This document shows positions 12,562 through 25,872 of a DNA stretch of 64,000 nt, piece by piece. The notes below the pieces were generated by a model. That model was given only the letters and a program-made list of their open reading frames with translations, made no database searches and was not told the origin of the DNA. The stretch spans positions 186,001-250,000 of the forward strand of contig CANTAL010000131.1 of NCBI GenBank assembly GCA_947650365.1. The letters are read 5' to 3'. A program made the position numbers and the translations under genes. Position 1 is the first letter of the stretch. Every line of letters begins with the position of its first letter. The DNA is from Chamaelirium japonicum. Its lineage: Eukaryota > Streptophyta > Magnoliopsida > Liliales > Melanthiaceae.

Positions 12562-13920
12562 GAGTGGATACATTCGTGCGAATGAATTAGAATGGATCGT
12601 ACGAATGAATTAGAATAGATCGTACGAATGAATTAGAATGGATTGTATGAATGAATTAGAATAGATCGTACAAATGAATTAGAATGGATCGTACGAAGGA
12701 ATTAGAATGGATACATTCGTGCGAATGAATTAGATTGGATTGTGCGAATGAATTAGAATGGATCATACGAATAAATTAGAATGGATCGTACGAATGAATT
12801 AGAATGGATCGTACGAATGAATTAGAATGGATACATTCGTGCGAATGAATTAGAATGGATCGTACGAATGAGTAAGAATGGATCGTACGAATGAAATAGA
12901 ATGGATCGTACGAATGAATTAGAATGGATCGTGCTAATGAATTAGAATGGATCGTACGAATGAATTAGAATAAATTGTGCGAATGAATTAGAATGGATCG
13001 TAGGAATGAATTAGAATGGATACATTCATGCGAATGAATTAGAATGGATCGTATGAATGAATTAGATTGGATCGTATAAATGAATTAGAATGGATCGTGC
13101 GAATGAATTAGAATGGATCGTGCTAATGAATTAGAATTGATTCGTGCGAATGAATTAGAATAGATCGTACGAATGAATTAGAATGGATCATACGAATGAA
13201 TTAGAAAGGATCGTGCGAAAGAATTAGAATGGACTGTATGAATGAATTAGAATGGATCGTGCGAATGAATTAGAATGGATCGTGCGAATGAATTAGAATG
13301 GATCGTACGAATGAATTAGAATTGATACATTCCTGCGAATGAATTAGAATGGATCGTATGAATAAATTAGAATGGATCGTATGAATGAATTAGAGTGGAT
13401 CGTACTTATGAATTAGAATGGATCATACGAATGAAATAGAATGGATCGTACGAAGGAATTATAATGGATCGTACGAAGGAATTAGAATGGATCATATGAA
13501 TGAAATAGAATGGATCGTACGAATGAATTAGAATGGATCGTAATAATGGATTGTACGTATGAAAGAATTAGAATGGATCGTATGAATGAATTAGAATGGA
13601 TCGTACGAATGAATTAGAATGGATACATTCGTGCGAATAAATTAGAATGGATCATACGAATGAGTAAGAATGGATCGTACGAATAAAATAGAATGGATTG
13701 TACGAATGAATTAGAATGGATCGTACGAATGAATTAGAAAGGATCGTACGAAAGAATTAGAATGGATTGTATGAATGAATTAGAATGGATCGTGTGAATG
13801 AATTAGAATGGATCGTACGAATGACTTAGAATGGATCGTATGAATGAATTAGAATGGATCGTGGGAATGAATTAGAATGGATCGTACGAAGGAATTAGAA
13901 TGGATCGTATGAATGAATTA
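12562..13920 (-). repeat. Tandem segment, copy 1 (1359 bp)
   Basis: Starts at GAGTGGATACATTCG (12562), which recurs at 13921. Shared landmarks are TAAATTGTGCGAATG (12971 and 14337), AATAATGGAT (13542 and 14970) and GTGGGAATG (13861 and 15333). Offsets grow from 1359 to 1472 bp as monomers are gained in copy 2. Confidence 0.78.
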
Positions 13921-15360
13921 GAGTGGATACATTCGTGCGAATGAATTAGAATGGATCGTACGAATGAATTAGAATAGATCGTACGAATGAATTAGTATGG
14001 ATTGTATGAATGAATTTGAATAGATCGTACGAATGAATAAGAATGGATCATACGAAGGAATTAGAATGGATACATTCGTGCGAATGAATTAGATTGGATT
14101 GTGCGAATGAATGAGAATGGATCGTACGAATGAATTAGAATGGATCGTACGAATGAATTAGAATGGATCGTACGGAATTAGAATGGATACATTCGTGCGA
14201 ATGAATTAGAATGGATCGTACGAATAAGAAAGAATGGATCGTACGAATGAAATAGAATGGATCGTACAAATGAATTAGAATGGATCGTGCTAATGAATTA
14301 GAATGGATCGTACGAATGAATTAGAATAAATTGTGCGAATGAATTAGAATGGATCGTAGGAATGAATTAGAATGGATACATTCATGCGAATGAATTAGAA
14401 TGGATCGTATGAATGAATTAGATTGGATCGTATAAAAGAATTAGAATGGATCGTGCGAATGAATTATAATGGATACATTCGTGCGAATGAATTAGAATGG
14501 ATCGTGCTAATGAATTAGAATTGATCGTGCGAATGAATTAGAATGGATCGTACAAATGAATTAGAATGGATCGTACGAATGAATTAGAAAGGATCGTGCG
14601 AAAGAATTAGAATGGATTGTATGAATGAATTAGAATGGATCGTGCGAATGAATTAGAATGATCGTGCGAATGAATTAGAATGGATCGTACGAATGAATTA
14701 GAATTGATACATTCGTGCGAATGAATTAGAATGGATCGTATGAATGAATTAGATTGGATCGTATGAATAAATTAGAATGGATCGTGCGAATGAATTAGAA
14801 TTGATCGTATGAATGAATTAGAATGGATCGTACTTATGAATTAGAATGGATCATACGAATGAAATAGAATGGATCGTACGAAGGAATTAGAATGGATCGT
14901 ACGAAGGAATTAGAATGGATCGTATGAATGAAATAGAATGGATCGTACGAATGAATTAGAATGGATCGCAATAATGGATCGTACGTATGAAAGAATTAGA
15001 ATGGATTGTATGAATGAATTAGAATGGATCGTATGAATGAATTAGAATGGATCGTACGAATGAATTAGAATGGATCGTACGAATGAATTAGAATGGATGC
15101 ATTCGTGCGAATGAATTAGAATGGTCATACGAATGAGTAAGAATGGATCATACGAATGAAATAGAATGGATTGTACGAATGAATTAGAATGGATCGTACG
15201 AATGAATTAGAAAGGATCATACGAAACAATTAGAATGGATTGTATGAATGAATTAGAATGGATCGTGCGAATGAATTAGAATGGATCGTACGAATGACTT
15301 AGAATGGATCGTATGAATGAATTAGAATGGATCGTGGGAATGAATTAGAATGGATCGTAC
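13921..15360 (-). repeat. Tandem segment, copy 2 (about 1440 bp)
   Basis: Second copy of the 12562 segment, with a right limit near 15360. Related but shorter relatives of its opening run lie at 8628-8790 and 53650-53790. Confidence 0.75.
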
Positions 15361-16234
15361 GAATGAATCATAATGGATACGTTCGTGTGAATGAATTAGA
15401 ATGGATCGTATGAATGAGTAAGAATGGACCGTACGAATGAAATAGAATGGATCATTCGAATGAATTAGAATGGATCTTGCTAATGAATTAGAATGGATCG
15501 TACGAATGAATTAGAATCGATTGTGCGAATTAATTAGAATGGATCGTACGAATAAATTAGAATGGATATATTCATGTGAATGAATTAGAATGGATCGTAT
15601 GAATGAATTAGATTGGATCGTATTAATGAATTAGAATGGATCGTGCGAATGAATTAGAATGGACCGTACGAATGAATTAGAATGGATATATTCATGCGAA
15701 TAAATTAGAATGGATCATAGGATTGAGTAAGAATGGATCGTACGAATGAAATAGAATAGATCGTACGAATGAATTAGAATGGATCGTGCTAATGAATTAG
15801 AATTGATCGTACAAAAAAATTAGAATAGATTGTGCGAATGAATTAGAATGGATCCTACGAATGAATTAGAATGGATACATTCGTGCGAATGAATTTGAAT
15901 GGATCGTATGAATGAATTAGATTGGATCGTATGAATGAATTAGAATGGATCGAGCGAAGGAATTAGAATGGATCGTACGTGCGAATGAATTAGAATTGAT
16001 TGTACGAATGAATTAGAATGGATCGTATGAATGAATTAGAATGGATCGTGCGAATGAATTAGAATGGATTGTATAAATGAATTAGATTGGATCGTATGAA
16101 TGAATTTGAATGGATACATTCGTGCGAATGAATTAGAATGGATCATACGATTGAGTAAGAATGGATCGTACGAATGAAATAGAATGGATCTTACAAAGGA
16201 ATTAGAATGGATCATACGAATGAATTAGAATGGA

Positions 16235-17568
16235 TCCATTATAATTCATTCGCACGATCCATTCTATTTCATTCATACGATCCATTCTTACTCATTCGTA
16301 CGATCCATTCTAATTCATTCGCACGAATGTATCCATTCTAATTCATTCGTACGATCTATTTTAATTCATTCGTACGATCCATTCTAATTCATTCATACGA
16401 TCCAATCTAATTCATTCATAAGATCCATTCTAATTTATTCGCACGAATGTATCCATTCTAATTCATTCGTACGATCCATTCTAATTCATTTAGTACAATC
16501 CATTCTAATTCATTCGTATGATCCATTCTAATTCATTCATACAATCCATTCTATTTCATTCGTACGATCCATTATTACTTATTCGTACGATCCATTCTAA
16601 TTCATTCGCACGATCCATTCTAATTCATTAGTACGATCCATTCTAATTCATTCGGACGATCCATTCTAATTCATTCGCACAATCTATTCTAATTCCTTCG
16701 TACGATCCATTCTAATTCATTCGTACGATCCATTCTTACTCATTCGTACGATCCATTCTAATTCATTCTCACGAATGTATCCATTCTAATTCATTCGTAC
16801 GATCTATTCTAATTCATTCGTACGATCCATTCTAATTCATTCATACGATTCAAATTAATTCATTCATACGATCCATTCTAATTTATTCGCACGAATGTAT
16901 CCATTCTAATTCATTCGTACGATCCATTCTAATTCATTCCGTACAATCCATTCTAATTCATTCGTATGATCCATTCTAATTCATTCGTACAATCCATTCT
17001 ATTTCATTCGTACGATCCATTATTACTCATTCCTACGATCTATTCTAATTCATTCGCACGATCCATTCTAATTCATTAGTACGATCCATTCTAATTCATT
17101 CGCACGATCCATTCTAATTCATTCGCACAATCTATTCTAATTCCTTCGTACGATCCATTCTAATTCATTCGTATGATCCATTCTAATTCATCGTACGATC
17201 CATTCTTACTCATTCGTACGATTCATTCTAATTCATTCGCATGATCCATTCTAATTCATTCATATGATCCATTCTAATTCATTCGCCCGAATGTATCCAT
17301 TCTAATTCATTCGAACGATCCATTCTAATTCATTCGCACAATCAATTCTAATTCATTCGTACGATCCATTCTAATTCATTCGCACTATCCATTCTAATTC
17401 ATTCATCCGATCCATTCTAATTCATTAGCACGATCCATTCTAATTCATTCGTACGATCCATTCTATTTCATTCGTACGATCCATTCTTACTGATTCGTAC
17501 GATCCATTCTAATTCATTCGCACAATCTATTCTAATTTATTCGTACGTTCCATTCTAATTCATTACGT
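16235..17568 (+). repeat. Satellite block 19, + orientation
   Basis: Contains an internal repeat of about 470 bp: the run with TTTATTCGCACGAATG, the extra-base joint ATT(TA/CC)GTACAATCC and TATTACT units is seen near 16435-16580 and again near 16885-17030. The right edge is a TACGTACGTA palindrome. Confidence 0.9.
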
Positions 17569-18633
17569 ACGTATGAATTAGAATGGATACATTCATGGGA
17601 ATGAATAAGAATGGATCGTACGAAGGAATTAGAATGGATTGTACGAATGAATTAGAATGGATCGTACGAATGAATTAGAATGGATACATTCGTGCGAATG
17701 AATTAGAATGGATCGTACGAAAGAATTAGAATGGATCGTACGAATGAATTAGAATAGATTGTGCGAATGAATTTGAATGGATCGTACGAATGAATTAGAA
17801 TGGATCGTATGAATGAATTAGAATGGATCGTATGAGTGAATTCGAATGGATCGTGCGAATGAATTAGAATAGATTGTGCGAATGAATTAGAATGGATCGT
17901 GCAAATGAATTAGAATGGATCGTACGAATGAATTAGAATGGATCGTATGAATAAATTAGAATGGATCGTACGAAGGAATTAGAATGGATCGTACAAAGGA
18001 AATGGATCGTACGAATGAATTAGAATGGATACATTCGTGCGAATGAATTAGAATGGATCGTATGAATGAATTAGATTGTATCGCATGAATGAATTAGAAT
18101 GGATCGTGCGAATGAATTAGAATGGATCATAAGAATGAATTAGAATGGATCGTATGAATGAATTGGAATGGATCGTACAAAGGAATTAGAATAGATCATA
18201 CGAATGAAATATAATGGGTCGTACAAAGGAATTAGAATGGATCGTATGAAAGAATTAGAATGGATCGTACGAAGGAATTAGAATAGATCGTACAAATGAA
18301 TTAGAATGGATACATTCGTGCGAATGAATTAGAATGGATCGTACAAATGTGTAAGAATCGATCGTATGTCGAATGAATTAGAATAGATTATGCGAATGAA
18401 TTAGAATGGATCGTACGAATGAATTAGAATGGATACATTCGTGCGAATGAATTAGAATGGATCGTATGAATGAATTAGATTGGATCGTATTAATTAATTA
18501 GAATGGATCGTGCGAATGAATTAGAATGTATCGTACGAATGAATTAGAATGGATACATTCGTGCGAATGAATTAGAATGGATGATAAGATTGAGTAAGAA
18601 TGTATCGTACAAATGAAATAGAATAGATCGTAC
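17569..18633 (-). repeat. Satellite block 20, - orientation
   Basis: Opens with the GTATGAATTAG ... TTCATGGGAATG marker, carries GGGTCGTACAAAGG near 18206 and a clipped unit (AAAGGAAATGG near 17996). The right edge AGATCGTACGTACGATCT is a perfect 18-bp palindrome. Confidence 0.9.
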
Positions 18634-18882
18634 GTACGATCTATTCTATTTCATTCGTACGATCCATTCTAATTCATTCATACAATCCATTCTAATTCAT
18701 TTGCATGAATATATCCATTCTAATTCATTCGTACGATCCATTCTAATTCATTCGCACAATCTATTCTAACGCACAATCTATTCTAATTCATTCGTACGAT
18801 CAATTCTAATTCATTAGCACAATCCATTCTAATTCATTCGCACGAATGAATCCATTCTAATTCATTCGTATAATCCATTCGT
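18634..18882 (+). repeat. Satellite block 21, + orientation (start of 7.3-kb copy A)
   Basis: Carries TCTAACGCACAATC (near 18764), also found at 29101 in copy B, and the TAGCAC / GAATGAATCC cassette. The right edge CATTCGTACGAATG is exact. Confidence 0.9.
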
Positions 18883-19072
18883 ACGAATGAATTAGAATGG
18901 ATCGTACGAATTAATTAGAATGAATTAGAATGGATCGTACGAATGAATTAGAATGGATACATTTGTGCAAATGAATTAGAATAGATCGTACGAATGAATT
19001 AGAATGGATCGTACGAATGAATTAGAATGGATCGTGTAAAAGAATTAGAATTGATTGTATGAATGAATTAGA
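18883..19072 (-). repeat. Satellite block 22, - orientation
   Basis: 190 bp; partner in copy B is block 32 (189 bp). Both contain a partial unit AATTAGAATGAATTAG and end in TTAGATCTAATTC. Confidence 0.92.
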
Positions 19073-19369
19073 TCTAATTCATTCGTACGATCCATTCTAA
19101 TTCATTCGTACGATCCATTCTAATTCATTCGTATGAATGTATCCATTCTAATTCCTTCGTACGATCCATTCTAATTCATACGATCCATTCTAATTCATTC
19201 GTTCGACCCATTCTAATTCATTAATACGATCCAATCTAATTCATTCATACGATCCATTCTAATTCATTCGTACGATCCATTCTAATTCATTCGCACGATC
19301 CATTCTAAATCATTCATACGATCCATTCTAATTCATTCATACGATTCATTCTAATTCATTCGTACGATC
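19073..19369 (+). repeat. Satellite block 23, + orientation
   Basis: Partner is block 33. Both contain a clipped unit (TTCATACGATCC / TTTATACGATC), CGACCCATTC and the exit CGTACGATCAAATTAG. Confidence 0.92.
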
Positions 19370-20763
19370 AAATTAGAATGGATCGTATGAGTGAATTCGA
19401 ATGGATCGTGCGAATGAATTAGAATGGATCGTATGATTGAATTAGAGTGGACACATTCGTGCGAATGAATTAGAATGGATCGTATGAATGAATTAGAATG
19501 GATATTGCGAAGGAATTAGAATGGATCGTAGGAATGAATTAGAATGGATACATTCATGCGAATGAATTAGAATGGATCGTACGAAGGAATTAGAATGGAT
19601 CGTACGTACGAAGGAATTAGAATAGTTCGTACGAAGGAATTAGAATGGATCGTACGAATGAATTGGAATGGATACATTCGTGCGAATGAATTAGAATGGA
19701 TCGTATGAAGGAATTAGAATGGATCGTATGTACGAAGGAATTAGAATGGATCGTACGAAGGAATTAGAATGAACCATACGAATGAATTAAAATGGATACA
19801 TTCGTGCCAATGAATTAGAATGGATCGTGCGAATGAATTAGAATGGATCATACGAATGAATTAGAACAGATTGTGCGAATGAATTAGAATGGATCGTGCG
19901 AATGATTTAGAATGGATCGTACGAATGAATTAGAATAGATTGTGCGAATGAATTAGAATGGATCGTACGAATGAATTAGAATGGATACATTCGTGCGAAT
20001 GAATTAGAATGGATCGTATGAATGAATTAGATTGGATCGTATGAATGAATTAGAATGGATCGTGCGAATGAATTAGAATGGATCGTACGAATGAATTAGA
20101 ATGGATCGCATGAGTGAATTCGAATGGATCGTGCGAATGAATTAGAATGGATCGTATGAATGAATTAGAGTGGATACATTCGTGCGAATGAATTAGAATG
20201 GATTATACAAATGAATTAGAATGGATCGTGTGAAGGAATTAGAATGGATCGTACGAATGAATTAGAATGGATACATTCGTGTGAATGAATTAGAATCGAT
20301 CGTACGAAGGAATTAGAATGGATCATACATACAAAGGAATTAGAATGGATCATACGAATGAATTAGAATGGATACATTCGTGCGAATGAATTAGAATGGA
20401 TCGTACGAAGAAATTAGAATGGATCGTACGTACGAAGGAATTAGAATGGATCGTACGAATGAATTAGAATGGATACATTCGTGCAAATGAATTAGAATGG
20501 ATCGTGCGAATGACTTAGAATGGATCATACGAATGAATTAGAATAGATTGTGCGAATGAATTAGAATGGATCATGCGAATGAATTAGAATGGATCGTACG
20601 AATGAATTAGAATAGATTGTGCGAATGAATTAGAATGGATCGTACCAATGAGTTAGAATGGATACATTCGTGCGAATGAATTAGAATGGATCGTATGAAT
20701 GAATTAGATTGGATTGTATGAATGAATTAGAATGGATCGTGCGAATAAATTTGAATGGATCGC
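19370..20763 (-). repeat. Satellite block 24, - orientation
   Basis: Partner is block 34. Shared marks are GTACGTACGAAGG joints (19603, 19728, 20431) and the alternation of 28-mers with GAAGG units. The right edge is GGATCGCACGATCC. Confidence 0.92.
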
Positions 20764-21204
20764 ACGATCCATTCTAATTCATTCATACGATCCATTCTAA
20801 TTCAATCATACAATCCATTCTAATTCTTTCATACGATCCATTCTAATTCATTCGTACGTTCCATTCTAATTCATTCGTACGATCCATTCTAATTCATTCG
20901 TACGATCCATTATAATTCATACGATCCATTCTATTTCATTCATACAATCCATTCTAATTCATTAGCACATACGATCCATTCTAATTCATTCGTACAATCC
21001 ATTCTAATTCATTCGCACGATCCATTCGAATTCACTCATACGATCCATTCTAATTCATTCGAATGATCCATTCTAATTCATTCGTAAAATCCATTCTATT
21101 TCATTCGTACGATCCATTCTTACTTATTCGTACGATCCATTCTAATTCATTCGTACAATCTATTCTAATTCAATCGTACGATCCATTCTAATTCACTAGC
21201 ATTA
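20764..21204 (+). repeat. Satellite block 25, + orientation
   Basis: Partner is block 35. Shared irregular joint ATTAGCACATACGATCC at 20963 (copy B at 31344). The right edge is CACTAGCATTATCGTAC. Confidence 0.92.
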
Positions 21205-21277
21205 TCGTACAAATTAATTAGAATGGATCGTACGAATGAAATAGAATGGATCATACGAATGAAATAGAATGGATCGT
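21205..21277 (-). repeat. Satellite block 26, recurrent 73-bp inverted segment
   Basis: About three - monomers (AATTAATTAG, then two GAAATAG units) between a CACTAGC junction and a GGATCGTATGATCC palindrome. Near-identical copies are at 31610-31681 and 54648-54719. Confidence 0.92.
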
Positions 21278-23489
21278 ATGATCCATTCTAATTCATTCGC
21301 ACGATCCATTCTAATTCATTCGTATGATCCATTCTAATTCATTCGCATGAATGTATCCATTCTAATTCATTCGTACGATCCATTCTAATTCATTCGTACA
21401 ATCCATTCTATTTCATTCGTACGATCCATTCTTACTCATTCGTACGATTCATTCTAATTCATTTGCATGAATATATCCATTCTAATTCATTTGTATGATC
21501 CATTCTAATTCATTCGTACGATCCATTCTAATTTATTCGTACGATCCATTCTAATTCAAACGCATGAATGTATCCATTCGCATGAATGTATCCATTCTAA
21601 TTCCTTCGTACGATCCATTCTAATTCCTTCGTTCGATCTATTCTAATTCATTCAGACAATCCATTCTAATTCATTCGTACGATCTATTCTAATTCATTCG
21701 TACGATCCGTTCTAATTCATTCGCACGAATGTATCAACTCTAATTCATTCATACGATCAATTCTAATTCATTCGTACGATCCATTCTAATTCATTCGCAC
21801 GATCCATTCTAATTCATTCATATGATCCAATCTAATTCATTCATACGATCCATTCTAATTCATTCGTATGATCCATTCTAATTCCTTCGTACGATCCATT
21901 CTATTTCATTCGTACGATCCATTCTTACTCAAACGTATGATCCATTCTAATTCATTCGCACGAATGTATCCATTCTAATTCATTCGTACGATCCATTCTA
22001 ATTCATTCGTACAATCCATTCTAATTCATTCGCACGATCCATTCGAATTTACTCATACGATCCATTCTAATTCATTCATACGATCCATTCTAATTCATTC
22101 GCATGAATGTATCCATTCTAATTCATTCGTACGATCCATTCTAATTCATTTACACAATTTAATCTAATTCATTCGTACGATCCATTCTAATTCATTCGCA
22201 CGATCCATTCTAATTCATTCATACGATCCATTCTAATTCATTCGTATGATCCATTCTAATTCATTCACACGATCCATTCTTACTCATTCGTATGATTCAT
22301 TCAAATTTATTCGCACGATCTATTCTAATTTATTAATACGATCCATTTTAATTCATTCGCACGATCCATTCTAATTCATTCGCACAATCTATTCTAATTC
22401 CTTCGTACGATCCATTCTAATTCATTCGTACGATCCATTCTAATTCATTCGTACGATCCATTCTAATTCATTCGTACGATCCATTCTTACTCATTCGTAC
22501 GATATATTCTCATTCATTCGCATGAATGTATCCATTCTAATTCCTTCGTACGATCCATTCTAATTCCTTCGTACGATCCATTCTAATTCATTCATACGAT
22601 CCATTCTAATTCAATCATACAATCCATTCTAATTCTTTCATACGATCCATTCTAATTCCTTCGTACGATCCATTCTAATTAATTCGTACGATCCATTCTA
22701 ATTCATTCATACGATCCATTCTAATTCATTCGTACAATCCATTCTAATTCATTCATACGATCCATTCTAATTCATTCGCACGATCCATTCTAATTCATTC
22801 ATACGATCCTTTCTAATTCATTCGCACGATCTATTCTAATTCATTCATACGATCCATTCTAATTCATTCGTACAATCCATTCTAATTCATTCGCACGATC
22901 CATTCAAATTCACTCATACGATCCATTCTAATTCATTCATACAATCCATTCTAATTCATTCGTACGATCCATTCTAATTCATTCATACGATCCATTTTAA
23001 TTCATTCGTATGATCTATTCTAATTCATTTGCACGATCCATTCTAATTCATTCATACGATCCATTCTAATTCATTCATACAATCCATTCTAATTCTTTGA
23101 CACGATCAATTCTAATTCATTCGTACGTTCCATTCTAATTCATTAGCACGATCCATGCTAATTCTTTCGTACGATCCATTCTAATTTATTCGCACGATCC
23201 ATTCTAATTCATTCGCACTATCTATTCTAATTTATCCGTACGATCCATTCTAATTCATTCGCACGATCCATTCTAATTCATTCATACGATCCATTCTATT
23301 TCATTCGTACGATCTAATTTTACTCATTCGTACGATCCATTCTAATTCATTCGCACGAATGTATCCATTCTAATTCATTCGTACGATCCATTCTAATTCC
23401 TTCGTACGATCCATTCTAATTCCTTCGTACGATCCATTCTAATTCCTTTGTACGACCCATTATATTTCATTCGTATGATCCATTCTAAT
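21278..23489 (+). repeat. Satellite block 27, + orientation
   Basis: 2.2 kb; partner is block 37. Shared marks are TATCAACTC (21733, 32073) and TACTCAAACG (21927, 32266). It ends with CGACCCATTATATTTC, a marker missing from the copy B end. The right edge is CTAATGATCGTAC. Confidence 0.92.
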
Positions 23490-24373
23490 GATCGTACAAA
23501 TGAATTAGAATGGATCGTATGAATGAATTAGAATGGATCGACGTGCGAATGAATTAGAATGGATCGTACGAATGAATTAGAGTGGATACATTCGTGCGAA
23601 TGAATTAGAATGGATCGTACGAATGAGTAAGAATGGATCGTACGAATGAAATAGAATGGATTGTACGAATGAATTAGAATGGATCGTACGAATGAATTAG
23701 AATGGATCGTGTGAAAAAATTAGAATGGATTGTATGAATGAATTAGAATGGATCGTATGAATGAATTAGAATGGATCGTGCGAATGAATTAGAATGGATC
23801 GTACGAATGAATTAGAATGGATACATTCGTGTGATTGAATTAGAATGGATCATACGAATGAGTAAGAATGGATTGTATGAATGAAATAGAATGGATCGTA
23901 CGAAGGAATTAGAATGATCATACGAATGAATTAGAATGGATCGTATGAATGAGTTAGATTGGATCGTATGAATGAATTAGAATGGATCGTGCGAATGAAT
24001 TAGAATGGATCGTACGAATGAATTAGAATGGATCGTATGAATGAATTAGAATGGATCGTGCTAATGAATTAGAATGGAACGTACGAATGAATTAGAATGG
24101 ATCGTGTGAAAGAATTAGAATGGATTGTATGAGTGAATTAGAATGGATCGTATGAATGAATTAGAATGGATCGTGCGAATGAATTAGAATGGATCATACG
24201 AATGAGTAAGAATAGATCATACGAATGAAATAGAATGGATTGTACGAATGAATTAGAATGGATCGTATGAATGAATTAGAATGGACTGAATTAGAATGGA
24301 TCATACCCATGAATTAGAATGGATCGTATGAATGAATTAGAATGGATCGTGCGAATGAATTAGAATGGATCGT
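23490..24373 (-). repeat. Satellite block 28, - orientation
   Basis: Partner is block 38. Contains a clean 235-bp higher-order unit and the shared shortened joint GAATGATCATACG (23910, 34291). The right edge is GGATCGTACGATCC. Confidence 0.92.
23584..23818 (-). repeat. Higher-order unit, 235 bp, - strand
   Basis: From GGATACATTCGTGCG to the next: 28-mer, GAGTAAG, GAAATAG, TTGTACG, GTACG, GTGTGAAA, TTGTATG, GTATG, GTGCG, GTACG. The length is 28 + 9 x 23 = 235. Confidence 0.88.
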
Positions 24374-24580
24374 ACGATCCATTCTAATTCATTAATACGA
24401 TCCAATCTAATTCATTCATACGATCCATTCTAATTCATTCGCACGAATATATCCATTCTAATTCATTCGTACGATCCATTTTAATTCATTCGCATAATCT
24501 ATTCTAATTCATTCGTACGATCCATTCTAATTCATTAGCACGATCCATTCTAATTCCTTCGTACGATCCATTCTTACTCA
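24374..24580 (+). repeat. Satellite block 29, + orientation
   Basis: 207 bp, exactly the length of its partner block 39. The right edge CTTACTCAATGAATTAG is a non-palindromic joint that recurs at 34960, 36763 and 37255. Confidence 0.92.
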
Positions 24581-25872
24581 ATGAATTAGAATGGATACAT
24601 TCGCACGAATGAATTAGAATGGATCGTACGAAGGAATTAGACTGGATACATTCGTGCGAATGAATTAGAATTAATCGTACGAAGGAATTAGAATGGATCG
24701 TATGAATGAATTAGAATAGATTGTGTGAATGAATTAGAATGTATCGTACGAATGAATTAGAAAGGACACATTCATGGGAATGAATTAGAATGGATCGTAT
24801 GAAGGAATTAGAATGGATCATTCGAATGAAATAGAATGGATCGTACGAATGAAATAGAATGGATTGTACGAATGAATTAGAATGGATTCATTCGTGCGAA
24901 TGAATTAGAATGGATCGTGCGAATGAATTAGAATGGATCGTACGAATGAATTAGAATAGATTTTGCGAATGAATTAGAATGGATCGTACGAATAAATTAG
25001 AATGGATACATTCGTATGAATGAATTAGAATGGATCGTATGAATGAATTAGATTGGATCGTATTTATGAATTAGAATAGATCGTGCGAATGAATTAGAAT
25101 GGATCATACGAATGAATAAGAATGGATCATACGATTGAGTAAGAATGGATCGTACGAATGAAATAGAATAGATCGTACGAATGAATTAGAATGGATCGTG
25201 CTAATGAATTAGAATTGATCGTACGAATGAATTAGAATAGATTATGCGAATGAAATAGAATGGATCGTACGTATGAATTAGAATGGATACATTCATACGA
25301 ATGAATTAGAATAGATTGTGCGAATGAATTAGAATGTATTGTACGAATGAATTAGAATGGATACATTCGTGCGAATGAATTAGAATGGATCATACGAATG
25401 AGTAAGAATGGATCGTACGAATGAAATAGAATGGATTGTACGAATGAATTAGAATGGATCGTACGAATGAATTAGAATGGATCGTGTGAAAGAATTCGAA
25501 TGGATTTTATGAATGAATTAGAATGGATCGTATGAATGAAATAGCTTGGATCGTGAGAATGAATTAGAATGGATCATACGAATGAATTAGAATGGATACA
25601 TTCGTGCGAATGAATTAGAATGGATCGTACGAATGAGTAAGAATGGATCGTACGAATGAAATAGAGTGGATCGTATGAATGAATTAGAATGGATATATTC
25701 GTGCAAATGAATTAGAATGGATCGTACGAATGAATTAGAATGGATCGTACGAATAAATTAGAATGGATCGTGCTAATGAATTAGAATTGATCGTACGAAT
25801 GAATTAGAATAGATTGTGCGAATGAATTAGAATGGATCGTACAAATGAATTAGAATGGATACATTCGTGCGT
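24581..25872 (-). repeat. Satellite block 30, - orientation (end of copy A)
   Basis: Partner is block 40. Shared marks are ATTCGCAC(G/A)AATGAATTAG at the start, GACTGGATAC, GACACATTCATGGG and the exit TTCGTGCGTACGATCC. Confidence 0.92.
25359..25593 (-). repeat. Higher-order unit, 235 bp, - strand
   Basis: Same ten-monomer order as at 23584, ending at GGATACATTCGTGCG (25594). Confidence 0.85.

Larger units (their letters stand above)
11511..16234 (-). repeat. Satellite block 18, longest - block
   Basis: 4.7 kb without a strand switch. It opens with a short truncated unit (GTGCGTTAGAATAG near 11623), carries the GGGTCGTACAAAGG marker near 11870 and 12473, and holds a 1.4-kb tandem duplication. 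The right edge AATGGATCCATT is a palindrome centred in GGATCC. Confidence 0.92.
18700..25872. repeat. Segmental duplication, copy A (about 7.2 kb)
   Basis: Nine consecutive orientation blocks (22-30) match blocks 32-40 in order and direction. Lengths are 190/189, 297/320, 1394/1417, 441/465, 73/72, 2212/2221, 884/851, 207/207 and 1292/1320 bp. Most differences are near 23 or 28 bp, that is whole monomers. Junction sequences match too. The left limit is approximate. Confidence 0.9.
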
